Positions 32,893-41,410 of a stretch of 64,000 nucleotides of DNA are shown here, piece after piece. The translations under genes and the position numbers were made by a program. The DNA lies in assembly GCA_964370965.1 (NCBI GenBank), contig CAYJLW010000001.1, positions 1 to 64,000 of the forward strand, written 5' to 3'. Position 1 is the stretch's first letter. Every line of letters starts with the position of its first letter. This DNA comes from CAYJLW01 sp964370965 (GTDB lineage Bacteria; Actinomycetota; Acidimicrobiia; UBA2766). The notes beneath the pieces are model-generated. The model saw only the letters and a list, made by a program, of their open reading frames with translations, was not told the DNA's origin and did not search any database.

Positions 32893-34437
32893 ATGGCGCA
32901 CGCAAATTCGTCTCGTACCACGCTCCGGGCCCTGGTGGCCGCCACCGTGGTCGCCGGCGCCCTCGTCCTCACCGGTGTCCCGGCGAGGGCGGTCGATCCC
33001 GCCCCCGCTCCCCGGCCCAACATCGTCCTCGTCCTCCTCGACGACCAGGACGCCACGACTTCGCCCTACTGGGACGCCCTGCCCCGCACCCGGGCGCTGC
33101 TGGCCGACCGGGGCCTCACGTTCACCAACGCCTTCGCCCCCACGCCCATCTGTTGCCCGGCCCGGGGCACGCTCCTGACCGGCAAATACGGCCACAACAC
33201 CGGAGTGCTCACCAACGGAGGTCCCCAGGGCGGCTTCGAGACGTTCCGCTCGAGGGGAAACGAGGAGCGGGCGCTCCCCGTGCGCCTCTCGGATGCGGGC
33301 TACCGGACCATGCTCGTGGGCAAGTACATGAACGGCTACGAGTCCGACCCGACCCACGTCCCGCCGGGCTGGACGGAGTGGTACGGCGCCGCCGACAACC
33401 TCTTCTACCTGGGGTACAACTACAAGCTGAACGAGAACGGCACGCTCGTGCAGTACGGCCAGGCCGAGGCCGACTACTCCACCGACGTCGTCGCCCGCAA
33501 GACCCTCGACTTCATAGAGCGCAGCGAGACCGACGACGAGCGGCCCTTCTTCGCGTACGTCGCCTCGACCGCCCCCCACCTGCCGCTGGGCCCTGCACCC
33601 CGACACGCCTCCAACCCCTGGACGGCGGCGAGTGTGCCCCGGACACCGAACTTCTACGAGGCCGACCTCTCTGACAAGCCCTGCTGGCTCCGCCTCTCGG
33701 GTCCGGGCCGCAACGCCACGCAGGGCTGGAACGAGATGGACTACAGGAACCGGATGGGCTCGCTCCTCGCCGTCGACGACATGGTCGCCGGTATCGTCGA
33801 CACGCTCGAGGCGAACGGGGAGCTCGACAACACCTACCTCGTGTTCACCTCCGACAACGGTTACAACCTCGGCTCCCACCGCCTCGTCCACAAGATGGTC
33901 CCGTACGAGGAGTCGCTGCGGGTGCCCCTCGTCGTGTCCGGTCCCGGCGTCCCCCACGGCGCCGAGACCCGGATGGCGCTCCACACCGACTTCTTCCCGA
34001 CCGCGCTCGACCTCGCCGGCGTCGCGATTCCCGACGACGTCGACGGCCGCTCCCTGGCCCCCGTCCTGCGGGGTGAGGATCCCGGTCCGTGGCGGAGCGA
34101 CTTCCTCGCCCAGTACGCCGGTGGCGGGGGAGGGAACGGGATCGGCTCCGAGCTCCCGTCGCCCGTCTACTACTGGATCTTCGTGATCATCCTCGGCCAG
34201 GACGTCCCGAGCTACCGTGCCGTGCGCACCGACCACTACACGTTCGTGGAGTGGTACGACAAGGAACGCTACGGCTTCCACGAGCTCGAGCTCTACGACC
34301 TCTCCACCGACCCGTACGAACTCCAGAACCTCCTCTCCACCGCGGCCGGTCGCCGGGCGAACAGGGCACTCGTCCAGCAGCTGCGCCGGCGCATGAACGC
34401 CCTCGGGTCCTGTAGCGGCCCCTCCTGCCGGGGCTGA
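32893..34437 (+). CDS. secreted sulfatase
   Basis: 514 residues with a signal peptide (ALVAATVVAGALVLTG, cleavage near ARA). The sulfatase motif CCPARGTLLTGKYG gives C-x-P-x-R with Cys87 as the formylglycine precursor. Metal ligands are DD at 50-51 and SDNG near 318, and SHRLVHK supplies the His/Lys pair. The body resembles N-acetylglucosamine-6-sulfatase-type enzymes that desulfate polysaccharides. The maturation enzyme is not in the window. Confidence 0.9.
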   Translation: MAHANSSRTTLRALVAATVVAGALVLTGVPARAVDPAPAPRPNIVLVLLDDQDATTSPYWDALPRTRALLADRGLTFTNAFAPTPICCPARGTLLTGKYGHNTGVLTNGGPQGGFETFRSRGNEERALPVRLSDAGYRTMLVGKYMNGYESDPTHVPPGWTEWYGAADNLFYLGYNYKLNENGTLVQYGQAEADYSTDVVARKTLDFIERSETDDERPFFAYVASTAPHLPLGPAPRHASNPWTAASVPRTPNFYEADLSDKPCWLRLSGPGRNATQGWNEMDYRNRMGSLLAVDDMVAGIVDTLEANGELDNTYLVFTSDNGYNLGSHRLVHKMVPYEESLRVPLVVSGPGVPHGAETRMALHTDFFPTALDLAGVAIPDDVDGRSLAPVLRGEDPGPWRSDFLAQYAGGGGGNGIGSELPSPVYYWIFVIILGQDVPSYRAVRTDHYTFVEWYDKERYGFHELELYDLSTDPYELQNLLSTAAGRRANRALVQQLRRRMNALGSCSGPSCRG

Positions 34438-34461
34438 GCCCGACCCGCTTCCGGATCCCCC

Positions 34462-35250
34462 CTATGCGGGCGTCCAGTCCCTGCGCATGGCGCGGCGCGC
34501 CACGGCGTCGCGGACCCTGACGGGAAGCAGGGCGCCCAGGCGGATCTGGAGGTACGTCGAGCGGGGGAACACGAGCCGGGACCGGCGGGCGAGGGCGGCG
34601 GCGTGTATGCGTGCGGCGGCGTCCGCCGGTGTGGCCTTCGCCCCGATCTTGTAGGCGTTTCCCCGCATCATCGTCGTGTCGATGAAACCGGGGAAGACCG
34701 TAGTGAACGTGAGGCCGCGGGGCGCGAGCTCGGAGCGGACGCTGTCGACGAGAGTGGCGAGGGCCGCCTTGCTCGCGCAGTAGGCCGCCTCGTACGGGGT
34801 GCCGGCGAGGGCGGCGAGGCTGGCCACGGCCACGACGTGGCCCCCGCCCCGCTCCAGGAGTCGGGGGGCCATGACAGCGAGGAGCACGAGGTTCGCTTCG
34901 ACGTTGACGGAGAAATGCTCCCTTGCCCGCCGCCAGTCGAGGGCGTCTGCGCGCATGGGGTGGTCGATGCCGGCGTTCGCGACCAAGATGTCGAGGGGCT
35001 GCCCGCCGGCGATCTCGTGGAGGCGGGCCTCGAGCGCGTCGTGGTCCGCGAGGTCCACGGCGTGGGTCTCGACGTCGGGGCTGGTTGCGGCGAGCTCCGC
35101 AGCGAGGTCGTCCAGGCCGGCGCCATCGCGGTCGAGCAGGACGAGTCCGGTACCGTCGGCGGCGAACAGCCGGCAGAGCTCGCGCCCCAGGCCGCCTGCG
35201 GCACCGGTGACGAGCGCCCTCTTGAAGGGGCCGCGGGGTCTTCGGTCCAT
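34462..35250 (-). CDS. short-chain dehydrogenase/reductase
   Basis: About 262 residues: TGAAGGLGREL cofactor loop, VANAGID, catalytic Ser in VASLAALAG and YCASK. The basic C-terminus (RRSRLVFPRSTYLQIRLGALLPVRVR) has the same kind of extension as the SDR at 13344, so they may be paralogues. ATG 35250 was chosen because AGGAGG lies eight bases upstream. The GTG two codons earlier falls inside that site. Convergent with the sulfatase gene, 24 bases apart. Confidence 0.85.
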   Translation of the reverse strand: MDRRPRGPFKRALVTGAAGGLGRELCRLFAADGTGLVLLDRDGAGLDDLAAELAATSPDVETHAVDLADHDALEARLHEIAGGQPLDILVANAGIDHPMRADALDWRRAREHFSVNVEANLVLLAVMAPRLLERGGGHVVAVASLAALAGTPYEAAYCASKAALATLVDSVRSELAPRGLTFTTVFPGFIDTTMMRGNAYKIGAKATPADAAARIHAAALARRSRLVFPRSTYLQIRLGALLPVRVRDAVARRAMRRDWTPA

Positions 35251-35362
35251 GCGCACCTCCTGAGACCGCCAAGGCTACGGGCAAGAACGGCTCCGGTGGG
35301 TGCATGTGCGCCCGGACGTCCGGCCGCACGCGCACCCCACCGCAGGCAGGAAAGGACACGAG

Positions 35363-35465
35363 ATGAGCGAGGGAGAGCGCCCGATCGGTGATGCCGTGCC
35401 GGAGCGCGTGTTCGTGACGGGGGCGAGCGGGTTCATCGGGGGAGCGCTCGTCGCACGCGACCCCA
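35363..35465 (+). pseudogene. NAD-dependent epimerase, N-terminal stub
   Basis: ATG 35363 encodes MSEGERPIGDAVPERVFVTG then ASGFIGGALVAR, the Rossmann start of an extended SDR (NAD-dependent epimerase/dehydratase). Homology ends exactly at the hairpin at 35466, and no later part of the family follows before the VOC gene. AGGAAAGG precedes the start. Confidence 0.65.
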
Positions 35466-35511
35466 CGACTGGTACTGAAAAGTCGAAATACCGTCATTTC
35501 AGTACCAGTCG
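35466..35511. repeat. perfect 15-bp inverted repeat inserted in epimerase stub
   Basis: CGACTGGTACTGAAA at 35466-35480 and TTTCAGTACCAGTCG at 35497-35511 pair perfectly around a 16-base AT-richer loop. It sits where the epimerase frame breaks. It could be a miniature inverted-repeat element, a deletion scar or a terminator. Confidence 0.7.
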
Positions 35512-35568
35512 CCTCGCCCGGCCACCCGGTGGGCCGGGGTCCGCCGACCGGGGCCGCCGCCCGCGGGC

Positions 35569-36627
35569 CTACGGAGTGACGGACCAGCGCAGGGGTCGCC
35601 GGCGACGTCTCGGACGGAATCCCATGCGGCCCTCGTACCACTTGCGCACGAAGAGCAGTTCCACGCTGAAGCCCTGCTCGTCGTTCACGTAGACCACGGC
35701 CCAGGCGCCCAGGTTGAGGGGCCGCCAGTTGCCCGTCGCCCCCGCCGCGAGGCAGCGCCGGTGGGCGGCGTCGAAGGCGTCCTTGTCGTGGAAGCCGAAC
35801 GCCACGTTGAGGAGCCCCTGGTCGCTGATCCGGTGTCCGTGCGGCCACGGCTGTCCGGGTGGGTCGTCGTAGTGCACGAGTTCCACGAGGACGTCGTCGG
35901 CCCAGAGCAGGACGCTGCGCCGCCGGGCGCCCTCGAGACCCCACAGCGCCTCGTGCTCGGGGCCGTGCAGCGTGACGCCTACGGCTTCACTGAGGCCGAG
36001 CGCCTCGACGAAGAAGCGCCGGGAGGCCTCGACGTCGGGCACCGAGAGCGTCACGGAGCGGGCGGCGACGGCGACGCCGGCTCGCGGCCGGGCCCGGGGC
36101 CGGGGGGCCCGGGGATCGTCCTCCATGACCTCGACGAGGACGCCCTCGGGGTCACGCACGCAGACCCGCCGGGCGCCGACCGGCCCCACGGGATCCGACA
36201 GAGGCGGTGTTCCGGCGGCGGTGAGACCGGCTGTGGCGGCGTCGAAGTCGGCGACGTGGAAGCCCACGGTTGTGTAGCCGACGTCGCACCGGCGGCGCTC
36301 CCGGGCGAACGGTCGTGCCAGGGGGCGCCGGAACTGAAACATCTCGAGCTGGAAGAAGTCCTGCGCGTCGACCAGCCACCAGCAGGTGGAGGCGGCCCCG
36401 GGGAGGCCCTGCACGCGAGAGGCGAGGGGTCCCCGGAACGTCCGGGTGCCACCGGAAGGCAGGTAGCCGAGGACGTCCCGGTACCAGGCGTGCGTGCGCC
36501 GCAGGTCCGTCACGCTCCACGCGACTTGGCACAGCGGCGGGGGAGAGGGGGTTGTCTCACGGGGCGCGGGGGTCGGTTCTGAGCCTCCGACCTCGCTGTC
36601 GGGGTCAGGAGAGGCGGCGGGCGGCAT
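35569..36627 (-). CDS. two-domain VOC (glyoxalase-like) protein
   Basis: About 352 residues with two vicinal-oxygen-chelate domains: CQVAWSVTDLRRTHAWYRDVLGY through CVRDPEGVLVEVME, then ARSVTLSVPDVEASRRFFVEALGL through NDEQGFSVELLFV. Each ends in a Glu that could bind metal. The substrate is unknown. Relatives are dioxygenases, lyases or binding proteins. ATG 36627 overlaps the end of the E1 beta gene by 23 bases, so it belongs to that operon. Confidence 0.82.
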   Translation of the reverse strand: MPPAASPDPDSEVGGSEPTPAPRETTPSPPPLCQVAWSVTDLRRTHAWYRDVLGYLPSGGTRTFRGPLASRVQGLPGAASTCWWLVDAQDFFQLEMFQFRRPLARPFARERRRCDVGYTTVGFHVADFDAATAGLTAAGTPPLSDPVGPVGARRVCVRDPEGVLVEVMEDDPRAPRPRARPRAGVAVAARSVTLSVPDVEASRRFFVEALGLSEAVGVTLHGPEHEALWGLEGARRRSVLLWADDVLVELVHYDDPPGQPWPHGHRISDQGLLNVAFGFHDKDAFDAAHRRCLAAGATGNWRPLNLGAWAVVYVNDEQGFSVELLFVRKWYEGRMGFRPRRRRRPLRWSVTP

Positions 36628-37609
36628 CGACGATCCTCTCCACGTTCGGCAAGGCGGCATCCTCGAGGTGGCGGGCGTAGGGAATGGTGGCCTCCGTCGC
36701 CACGCGGGCGAAGCCGCAGGCGACACCGGCCTCGGCGAGGACGGCGGCGATCTCGCCGCTGAGGCCGCCGCGGATGTAGTCCTCGTCCACGACGACCACC
36801 CGTCCGGTCGCGCGGGCGGCGCCGACGACGGCGTCGCTGTCGAGGGGGGCGACGCTGCGGAGGTCCACGACAGTAGCGTCCATGCCGTCCGCGGCGAGCT
36901 GCGTGGCAGCGCTGAGACAGCGGTGCACCCCGACGCCGAGGCTCACGAGGGCGACGTCTCCGCCGTCGCGGAGGGTTGTGGAGCGTCCCAGCGGCACCGG
37001 CTCCGGCGGTTCGGCGACCTCGCCGACGGCCCCGGATCTCGGGACGTCGAAGGCGACCGTGTCCCGGCTGGCGCCGCCGAGGTAGTCCAGCCAGTAGTCC
37101 GAGAGGAGCTTGTGTTCCAGGTACACGACAGGGCCCTCGGCGGCGAGGGCGGAGAGCATGAGGCCGGCGGCGTCGGCGGGGTTGGACGGCACCACGACGC
37201 TGAGCCCTGGGATGCCGGCGAGCATCCCCCAGAGGCTCTGGCCGTGCTGGCCGCCGTCTCCGTAGCCCGCCCCGCAGGCCGAGCGCACCACGAGGGGAGC
37301 CTGCCACGTCCCGCCCGAGAACGCCGGGAGCGGCCCGGCGTGGTTGAGGAGGGCGTCGAGGGCGACACCCAGGAAGTCCACGAGCATGATCTCCACGACG
37401 GGACGCAGGCCCGCCATCGCCGCCCCTACGGCGGCGCCGAGGAACGCCGCCTCGCTGATCGGCGTGTCGAGAACGCGCTCGGTGCCGTAGCGGACGAGGA
37501 GGTTGCGCCGGAGGAGGCGGACGTCCTCGCCGAAGACGACGATGCGGTCGTCCGCGGACATGGCGGTGTCGAGGGCGCTCTCGATGGCGGCGGCGAAGGT
37601 CGTGGTCAC
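36605..37609 (-). CDS. 2-oxoacid dehydrogenase E1 component, beta subunit
   Basis: 334 residues. FAAAIESALDTAMSADDRIVVFGEDV, then DTPISEAAFLGAAVGAAMAG, and PVVYLEHKLL in the thiamine-diphosphate pyrimidine domain, with a transketolase C-terminal domain (VVVVDEDYIRGGLSGEI). With the alpha subunit it decarboxylates a 2-oxo acid or acetoin. GTG 37609 overlaps the alpha stop by four bases. No E2 or E3 gene is nearby. Confidence 0.9.
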   Translation of the reverse strand: MTTTFAAAIESALDTAMSADDRIVVFGEDVRLLRRNLLVRYGTERVLDTPISEAAFLGAAVGAAMAGLRPVVEIMLVDFLGVALDALLNHAGPLPAFSGGTWQAPLVVRSACGAGYGDGGQHGQSLWGMLAGIPGLSVVVPSNPADAAGLMLSALAAEGPVVYLEHKLLSDYWLDYLGGASRDTVAFDVPRSGAVGEVAEPPEPVPLGRSTTLRDGGDVALVSLGVGVHRCLSAATQLAADGMDATVVDLRSVAPLDSDAVVGAARATGRVVVVDEDYIRGGLSGEIAAVLAEAGVACGFARVATEATIPYARHLEDAALPNVERIVDAARRLS

Positions 37610-38640
37610 GAGGGGACTCCAGCGCCGGCCCGGGCGGCGGCCGCTGCCCGGGAGACCTCGGCCCCGATCCGTTCGTCGATCCGGGCAGCGACGTCGGCAC
37701 CGACGAGGCGCCGGGCCCGTTCCAGGGGGTCGCGGCGCGGCAGCGAGATCTCTGCTGCCACGGCCCCGAGACGCCGGGTGAGCTCGGCGACCCCTCCCGC
37801 GCGTGCGCGGGCGGGAGCGCCCCGTGGCCGGCGGAGGGCACCGAGCAGAGGGCCGCCGACCTCCTTCGCCTGACCGGCGGGCTGCTCCAACATGCGGTGG
37901 AGCGGGTCGCCCAGGAAGTGCCCCTGCGGCCTGTGGCAGCGGGCGAGGAGGAATCCGGGGCGGCCCTTCCGGGCGCGCCGGAGGAGGTGACGGGCGGCGT
38001 GCCACACGGAGTCCACGGCGGTGCCGCTCGCTGCCTGCGTCTCGAGGCCGAACGCCCGTGCGCGCCGCACGAGGTCGCCGCCGGTGACAGCCGCCGACTT
38101 CGTCGTGATCGCCCAGCGGCTGTCCTTGCAGACGAAGACCACGGGCAGCTCCCAGACGACGGCGAGGTTGAACGCCTCGAGCAGCATGCCCTGGTTGGCG
38201 GCACCTTCGCCGAAGAAGGCGACGGCCACCGCTCCGGGGCGGAGCCGCCGGGCGGCGAGGGCGAAGCCGCACGCCAGCGGGCCGGCAGCGCCCACGATCC
38301 CAGAGGACGCCGCCAGGTGGTCGGGTGAGAAGAGGTGCATGTGCCCGCCCCGGCCGCGGCAGATGCCCTCGACGGAGCCGAGCATCTCCAGGAACAGGCT
38401 CACGAGGTCGACGCCGCGGGCTACGAGGGGCGGTGTGGAGCGGTGGTCGAGTGCCATGGCGTCGTTGCCGCCGAGGTGGTCGACGACACCGGCGACGACG
38501 GCCTCTTCGCCGATCCCCTGGTGGAGTTCCCCGGAGACGAGCCCCTCGCGCCACATCGCTGCCTGCTCCTCTTCGAAGCGGCGGATGCGCACCATCGTCT
38601 CGTAGAGCCGGCCCGCGTCGAACGCCGTCTTGTCTCCCAT
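37606..38640 (-). CDS. 2-oxoacid dehydrogenase E1 component, alpha subunit
   Basis: 344 residues. Family start LYETMVRIRRFEEEQAAMW, then HQGIGEEAVVAGV, the RGGHMHLFSP loop and the ThDP/Mg motif FFGEGAANQGMLLEAFNLA. This resembles acetoin or branched-chain dehydrogenase E1 alpha. ATG 38640 (MGDKTAF) was chosen, though another ATG lies three codons upstream. It is the first gene of the operon alpha-beta-VOC. Confidence 0.9.
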   Translation of the reverse strand: MGDKTAFDAGRLYETMVRIRRFEEEQAAMWREGLVSGELHQGIGEEAVVAGVVDHLGGNDAMALDHRSTPPLVARGVDLVSLFLEMLGSVEGICRGRGGHMHLFSPDHLAASSGIVGAAGPLACGFALAARRLRPGAVAVAFFGEGAANQGMLLEAFNLAVVWELPVVFVCKDSRWAITTKSAAVTGGDLVRRARAFGLETQAASGTAVDSVWHAARHLLRRARKGRPGFLLARCHRPQGHFLGDPLHRMLEQPAGQAKEVGGPLLGALRRPRGAPARARAGGVAELTRRLGAVAAEISLPRRDPLERARRLVGADVAARIDERIGAEVSRAAAAARAGAGVPS

Positions 38641-38698
38641 GGGCACCATTCTTCCCCATCTCGCGCACGGTTGGAGGCCGGAGTCCCGACCCCCGCGG

Positions 38699-38710
38699 TA
38701 CCTTGACGTC
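38699..38710 (+). promoter_or_regulatory. -10 box for leaderless membrane-protein gene
   Basis: TACCTT at 38699-38704, six bases, ATG 38711. No Shine-Dalgarno sequence is present. Confidence 0.45.
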
Positions 38711-39352
38711 ATGCTCGCCCTCACCGACTTCTCCCGTGACGCCCTCTCGATCCTGCGCCACGCCGACCAGTTCAAGTGGTACACGGTGACGCTGTTGGCC
38801 TTTGTGATCTACGTGTACGCCAACGAGGTGGAGCGCGAGAACTGGGACGCCGTCCTCGCCGGTGTCGCCCTCTGGCTCATGGACTGGGTCAACGAGATCG
38901 TGAACGCTCTCGTTCTCCACTTCACCGATCGGGCCGCGATCTGGACCACGACGGGGCAGACGAGCTACCTCGTCCTCGTCGGCCTCACGATCGAGATCTC
39001 CTTCATGTTCTCCGTAGCCGGCGTCGTCTTCGTGAAGACCTTGCCGAAGGATCCCACGAAGAGGATCCTGGGCGTGCCCAATCGGTGGCTCTGGGTGCTC
39101 ACGTGGTCCTGCTTCTGCGTGTTCGTGGAGGTCCTCCTCCACGAGACGGGCTACTTCCACTGGGAGTACCCGTGGTGGAACGTCCCGAACGTCTTGCTCA
39201 TCGTGATCTTCGGGTACGGGACGTTCTTCGCCGTGGCGGCCTGGGTCTACGACATGAAGGAGCGCCGCCGCCAGGCGGAGGTGGTGGGCACCCTGGGCGG
39301 GGTCGTCGTCGCCGGCCTCGTCGTCTTCGGCCCCGTGCTCGGCTGGATCTGA
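38711..39352 (+). CDS. conserved membrane protein, unknown
   Basis: 213 residues with six predicted membrane segments (WYTVTLLAFVIYVYANEV, LVLVGLTIEISFMFSVAGVV, WVLTWSCFCVFVEVLLHET, VLLIVIFGYGTFFAVAAWV, VVVAGLVVFGPVLGWI). It is unusually rich in Trp and Tyr and has acidic residues near helix ends (NEVERENWD, FVEVLLHETGYFHWEY). No family is recognised. It is divergent from the E1 alpha gene, 70 bases away. Confidence 0.7.
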   Translation: MLALTDFSRDALSILRHADQFKWYTVTLLAFVIYVYANEVERENWDAVLAGVALWLMDWVNEIVNALVLHFTDRAAIWTTTGQTSYLVLVGLTIEISFMFSVAGVVFVKTLPKDPTKRILGVPNRWLWVLTWSCFCVFVEVLLHETGYFHWEYPWWNVPNVLLIVIFGYGTFFAVAAWVYDMKERRRQAEVVGTLGGVVVAGLVVFGPVLGWI

Positions 39353-39429
39353 TGCATGGGGCCGCCCCGCTATCCCGTCGACCGGGGATCACCGGCGCGG
39401 CGCCGAACGAGCGGGGGAGTGACGTCCTC

Positions 39430-39660
39430 GACTGCGCACGATGCCGACGTGATCGTCGCCGGGCGGGTCGTACCTCGACCTCGTGGGCCCGGATCACCTG
39501 CCGGCCCGGCTGCTGCGCCGCATGCCCCGTTTCCGCATGGCGGCGCCCATCTTCGTGGAGTACCTCGTCCTCGACCGCGACCTCAGGGCCGAGGGGTACG
39601 CGAACTCCAACCTGAACGCGATCGTCCCACCTCGGGACGATCGGCCGTGGCGGCGCGGCG
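39430..39660 (+). pseudogene. internal fragment of a phytoene-desaturase-like gene
   Basis: With one frameshift near 39470, this reads ADVIVA, then YLDLVGPDHLPARLLRRMPR, FRMAAPIFVEYLVLDRDLR and YANSNLNAI. It aligns with the middle of the oxidoreductase at 28914 (MLEMLGPEHVSEE, VCVYVVIDEDLRG, NSNLFVF). Neither the FAD-binding start nor the end is present. It is a relic of a second copy. Confidence 0.6.
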
Positions 39661-39701
39661 TCCGGTGGGTGAACATGGGGGGCGCGGACAGGAGGGCATC
39701 T

Positions 39702-39959
39702 GTGAAGCAGAAGGGCGCGAACAAGGTCTGGAGTGTCGAGATCCTCATAGGGGAGGGCAGCGAGGAGACCGAGGCGGAGGCTGTCGTCCACCTGGGGGAG
39801 CGGCGTTTCGCGGGCTGGGGCCGGGCCCGGCGCAACCCCGTCGATCCGCAGGTGCCCCGTGTGGGCGAGGAGCTCGCGTCGGCGCGGGCGCTCGCGGATC
39901 TCGCCCACAAGCTCTTCGAAGCCGCCGTGGAGGAGATCGACAGCTTCGAGAGAAGCTAG
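39702..39959 (+). CDS. DUF1876 family small protein
   Basis: 85 residues starting at GTG 39702, five bases after GGAGGG. VWSVEILIGEGSEETEAEAVVHLGE, then GWGRARRNPVDPQVP and ELASARALADLAHKLFEAA match the actinobacterial DUF1876 (dsRBD-like fold) family, often regulated by stress. Function unknown. The frame is open further upstream, but that part belongs to the oxidoreductase relic. Confidence 0.75.
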   Translation: MKQKGANKVWSVEILIGEGSEETEAEAVVHLGERRFAGWGRARRNPVDPQVPRVGEELASARALADLAHKLFEAAVEEIDSFERS

Positions 39960-40027
39960 CGCCGGCGCGGCCCCAGGGGTCGGGGCCCTGGGCGGGCGGG
40001 GCGGCGGCAGTCTCCGGAGCGAAAAAC

Positions 40028-40075
40028 ATCGACAACTGTCGATAGGTCTGCTAACGTATCGAACGGCATCGATAC
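40028..40075 (+). promoter_or_regulatory. arsM promoter with two palindromic operators
   Basis: ATCGACA-AC-TGTCGAT at 40028-40043 and GTATCG-n8-CGATAC at 40056-40075 are perfect palindromes sharing the ATCGA half-site, as in ArsR/SmtB-type operators. A TCGACA (-35) at 40029-40034 and TAACGT (-10) at 40052-40057 are 17 bases apart, so a repressor bound here would block the promoter. Confidence 0.65.
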
Positions 40076-40087
40076 CAAGGAGGAACT

Positions 40088-40819
40088 GTGACGGAGACCA
40101 ACGAGCTCAAGGAAGCGGTTCGCGAGCGCTACGCCGTCGCGGCCCAGGCCGTCACCTCGGGCTGCTGCGGGACGACGACGTCCACCGAGAGCAACCCCTT
40201 CGGCGCCGAGCGCTACGGGGACCTCGCCGGTGAGGGCGTCCCCGAGGAGGCTCGCCTCGCCTCGCTCGGTTGCGGGAACCCCATCGCCGTGGCGGAGTTG
40301 AACCCGGGCGAGGTCGTGCTCGATCTCGGATCCGGCGGCGGCCTCGACGTCATCCTGTCCGCCCGCCGTGTGGGGCCGACAGGCAAGGCCTACGGCCTCG
40401 ACATGACCGACGAGATGCTCGACCTCGCCCGCGAGAACCAGCGCAAGGCCGGCGTCGAGAACGTCGAATTCCTCAGGGGCGACATAGAGGACGTCCCCCT
40501 GCCGGACGACTCCGTCGACGTCATCATCTCGAACTGCGTGATCAACCTCTCGACGGACAAGCCGTCCGTGCTCAAGGAGGCCCACCGGGTGCTGCGTCCC
40601 GGCGGCCGCTTCGCAGTCAGCGACGTCGTCACACGGCGGCCCTTCGACGAGGAGGAGAAGGCCGACCTGGCGTCCTGGACGGGGTGCATCGCCGGTGCCC
40701 TGACCGAGGGCGAGTACCGCGACGGCCTCCTGGCGGCGGGCTTCAGGGACGTAGAGGTCGTCTCGACGGCCGACTTCGGCCCCGACGTCTTCACGGCCGT
40801 CATCCGGGCCACGGCTTGA
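40088..40819 (+). CDS. arsM: arsenite S-adenosylmethionine methyltransferase
   Basis: 243 residues. The SAM site VVLDLGSGGGLDVILSARRVG is typical. The Cys pattern of ArsM is present: GCCG near 26-27, LGCGNP (Cys62), ISNCVINL (Cys150) and SWTGCIAGAL (Cys200). The last three bind As(III). It methylates arsenite to volatile or less reactive species. GTG 40088 follows AAGGAGGAAC. No arsR, arsenate reductase or efflux gene is adjacent. Confidence 0.93.
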   Translation: MTETNELKEAVRERYAVAAQAVTSGCCGTTTSTESNPFGAERYGDLAGEGVPEEARLASLGCGNPIAVAELNPGEVVLDLGSGGGLDVILSARRVGPTGKAYGLDMTDEMLDLARENQRKAGVENVEFLRGDIEDVPLPDDSVDVIISNCVINLSTDKPSVLKEAHRVLRPGGRFAVSDVVTRRPFDEEEKADLASWTGCIAGALTEGEYRDGLLAAGFRDVEVVSTADFGPDVFTAVIRATA

Positions 40820-40821
40820 AC

Positions 40822-40848
40822 CCGGAGGGGGGAGCGACCTCCCTCCGG
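40822..40848. terminator. hairpin between convergent arsM and nosL
   Basis: CCGGAGGG (40822-40829) pairs with CCCTCCGG (40841-40848) just after the arsM stop. It can serve both convergent genes. Confidence 0.55.
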
Positions 40849-40897
40849 AGCCCCCCCTCTCGGAGCGTGCGCCCCGATCCGGGGTTCCGGGGCGGAC

Positions 40898-41410
40898 CTA
40901 GCCGTGGTTGTGGCCCCCGTCGGGGACCGGGGTGGCGCCGGACTGCTCCGGGCGTTCGGGGCGGGCGAGGAGCCCGTTCCAGTCCAGGACAGTGCCTCGA
41001 CGCTCCCGCGCGAAGTCCGCGGCGGCGGACCTCTTCGCGAAGGCGACGACGCCCCGGCCCATCGGCGTGTCGACGGCGTCGCCGGCGACGTACCAGGCCT
41101 TCCTGGCGTCGAGCCACCTCCGGGTGCGGTAGTCGTGGACCCACGCCTTCGCCTTGTCGAGGTCGCCGGTCTTTCTGCCGTAGACGACCATGTCGCCCAC
41201 GTCGTCGAAGCGTCGCTCCTTGCCGCCCGCGAGACGGTAGGCGGCGGCGAAGCGGGCTTCGGAGATGATCATGCCGCACTCGACGCACACGTCCCGGCCG
41301 TAGTTGAGCTTCGGGGGAGCGTTCGGGTCGGTGCCCCCGCACGCGGTCGCGGAGAGGCCTGCCATGAGGACCGAGGCGAGGGCGGCGACTGCGGCCCGAC
41401 GCCCTCTCAC
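40898..41410 (-). CDS. nosL: NosL copper-binding lipoprotein
   Basis: About 170 residues. The lipoprotein signal ends in LSATAC. The NosL signature CVECGMIISEARFAAAY follows, with a Cys pair and Met for Cu(I). The rest (GDMVVYGRKTG, VAFAKRSAAADFA) is typical. NosL delivers copper to NosZ on the outer face of the membrane. The His-rich tail GGHNHG may add metal sites. GTG 41410 overlaps the nosY stop by four bases. Confidence 0.88.
   Translation of the reverse strand: MRGRRAAVAALASVLMAGLSATACGGTDPNAPPKLNYGRDVCVECGMIISEARFAAAYRLAGGKERRFDDVGDMVVYGRKTGDLDKAKAWVHDYRTRRWLDARKAWYVAGDAVDTPMGRGVVAFAKRSAAADFARERRGTVLDWNGLLARPERPEQSGATPVPDGGHNHG

Noticed and set aside
39483..39701. Extension of the DUF1876 protein to a 158-residue product
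   Set aside because: The extra residues match the middle of a different enzyme family and a good ribosome site precedes GTG 39702.
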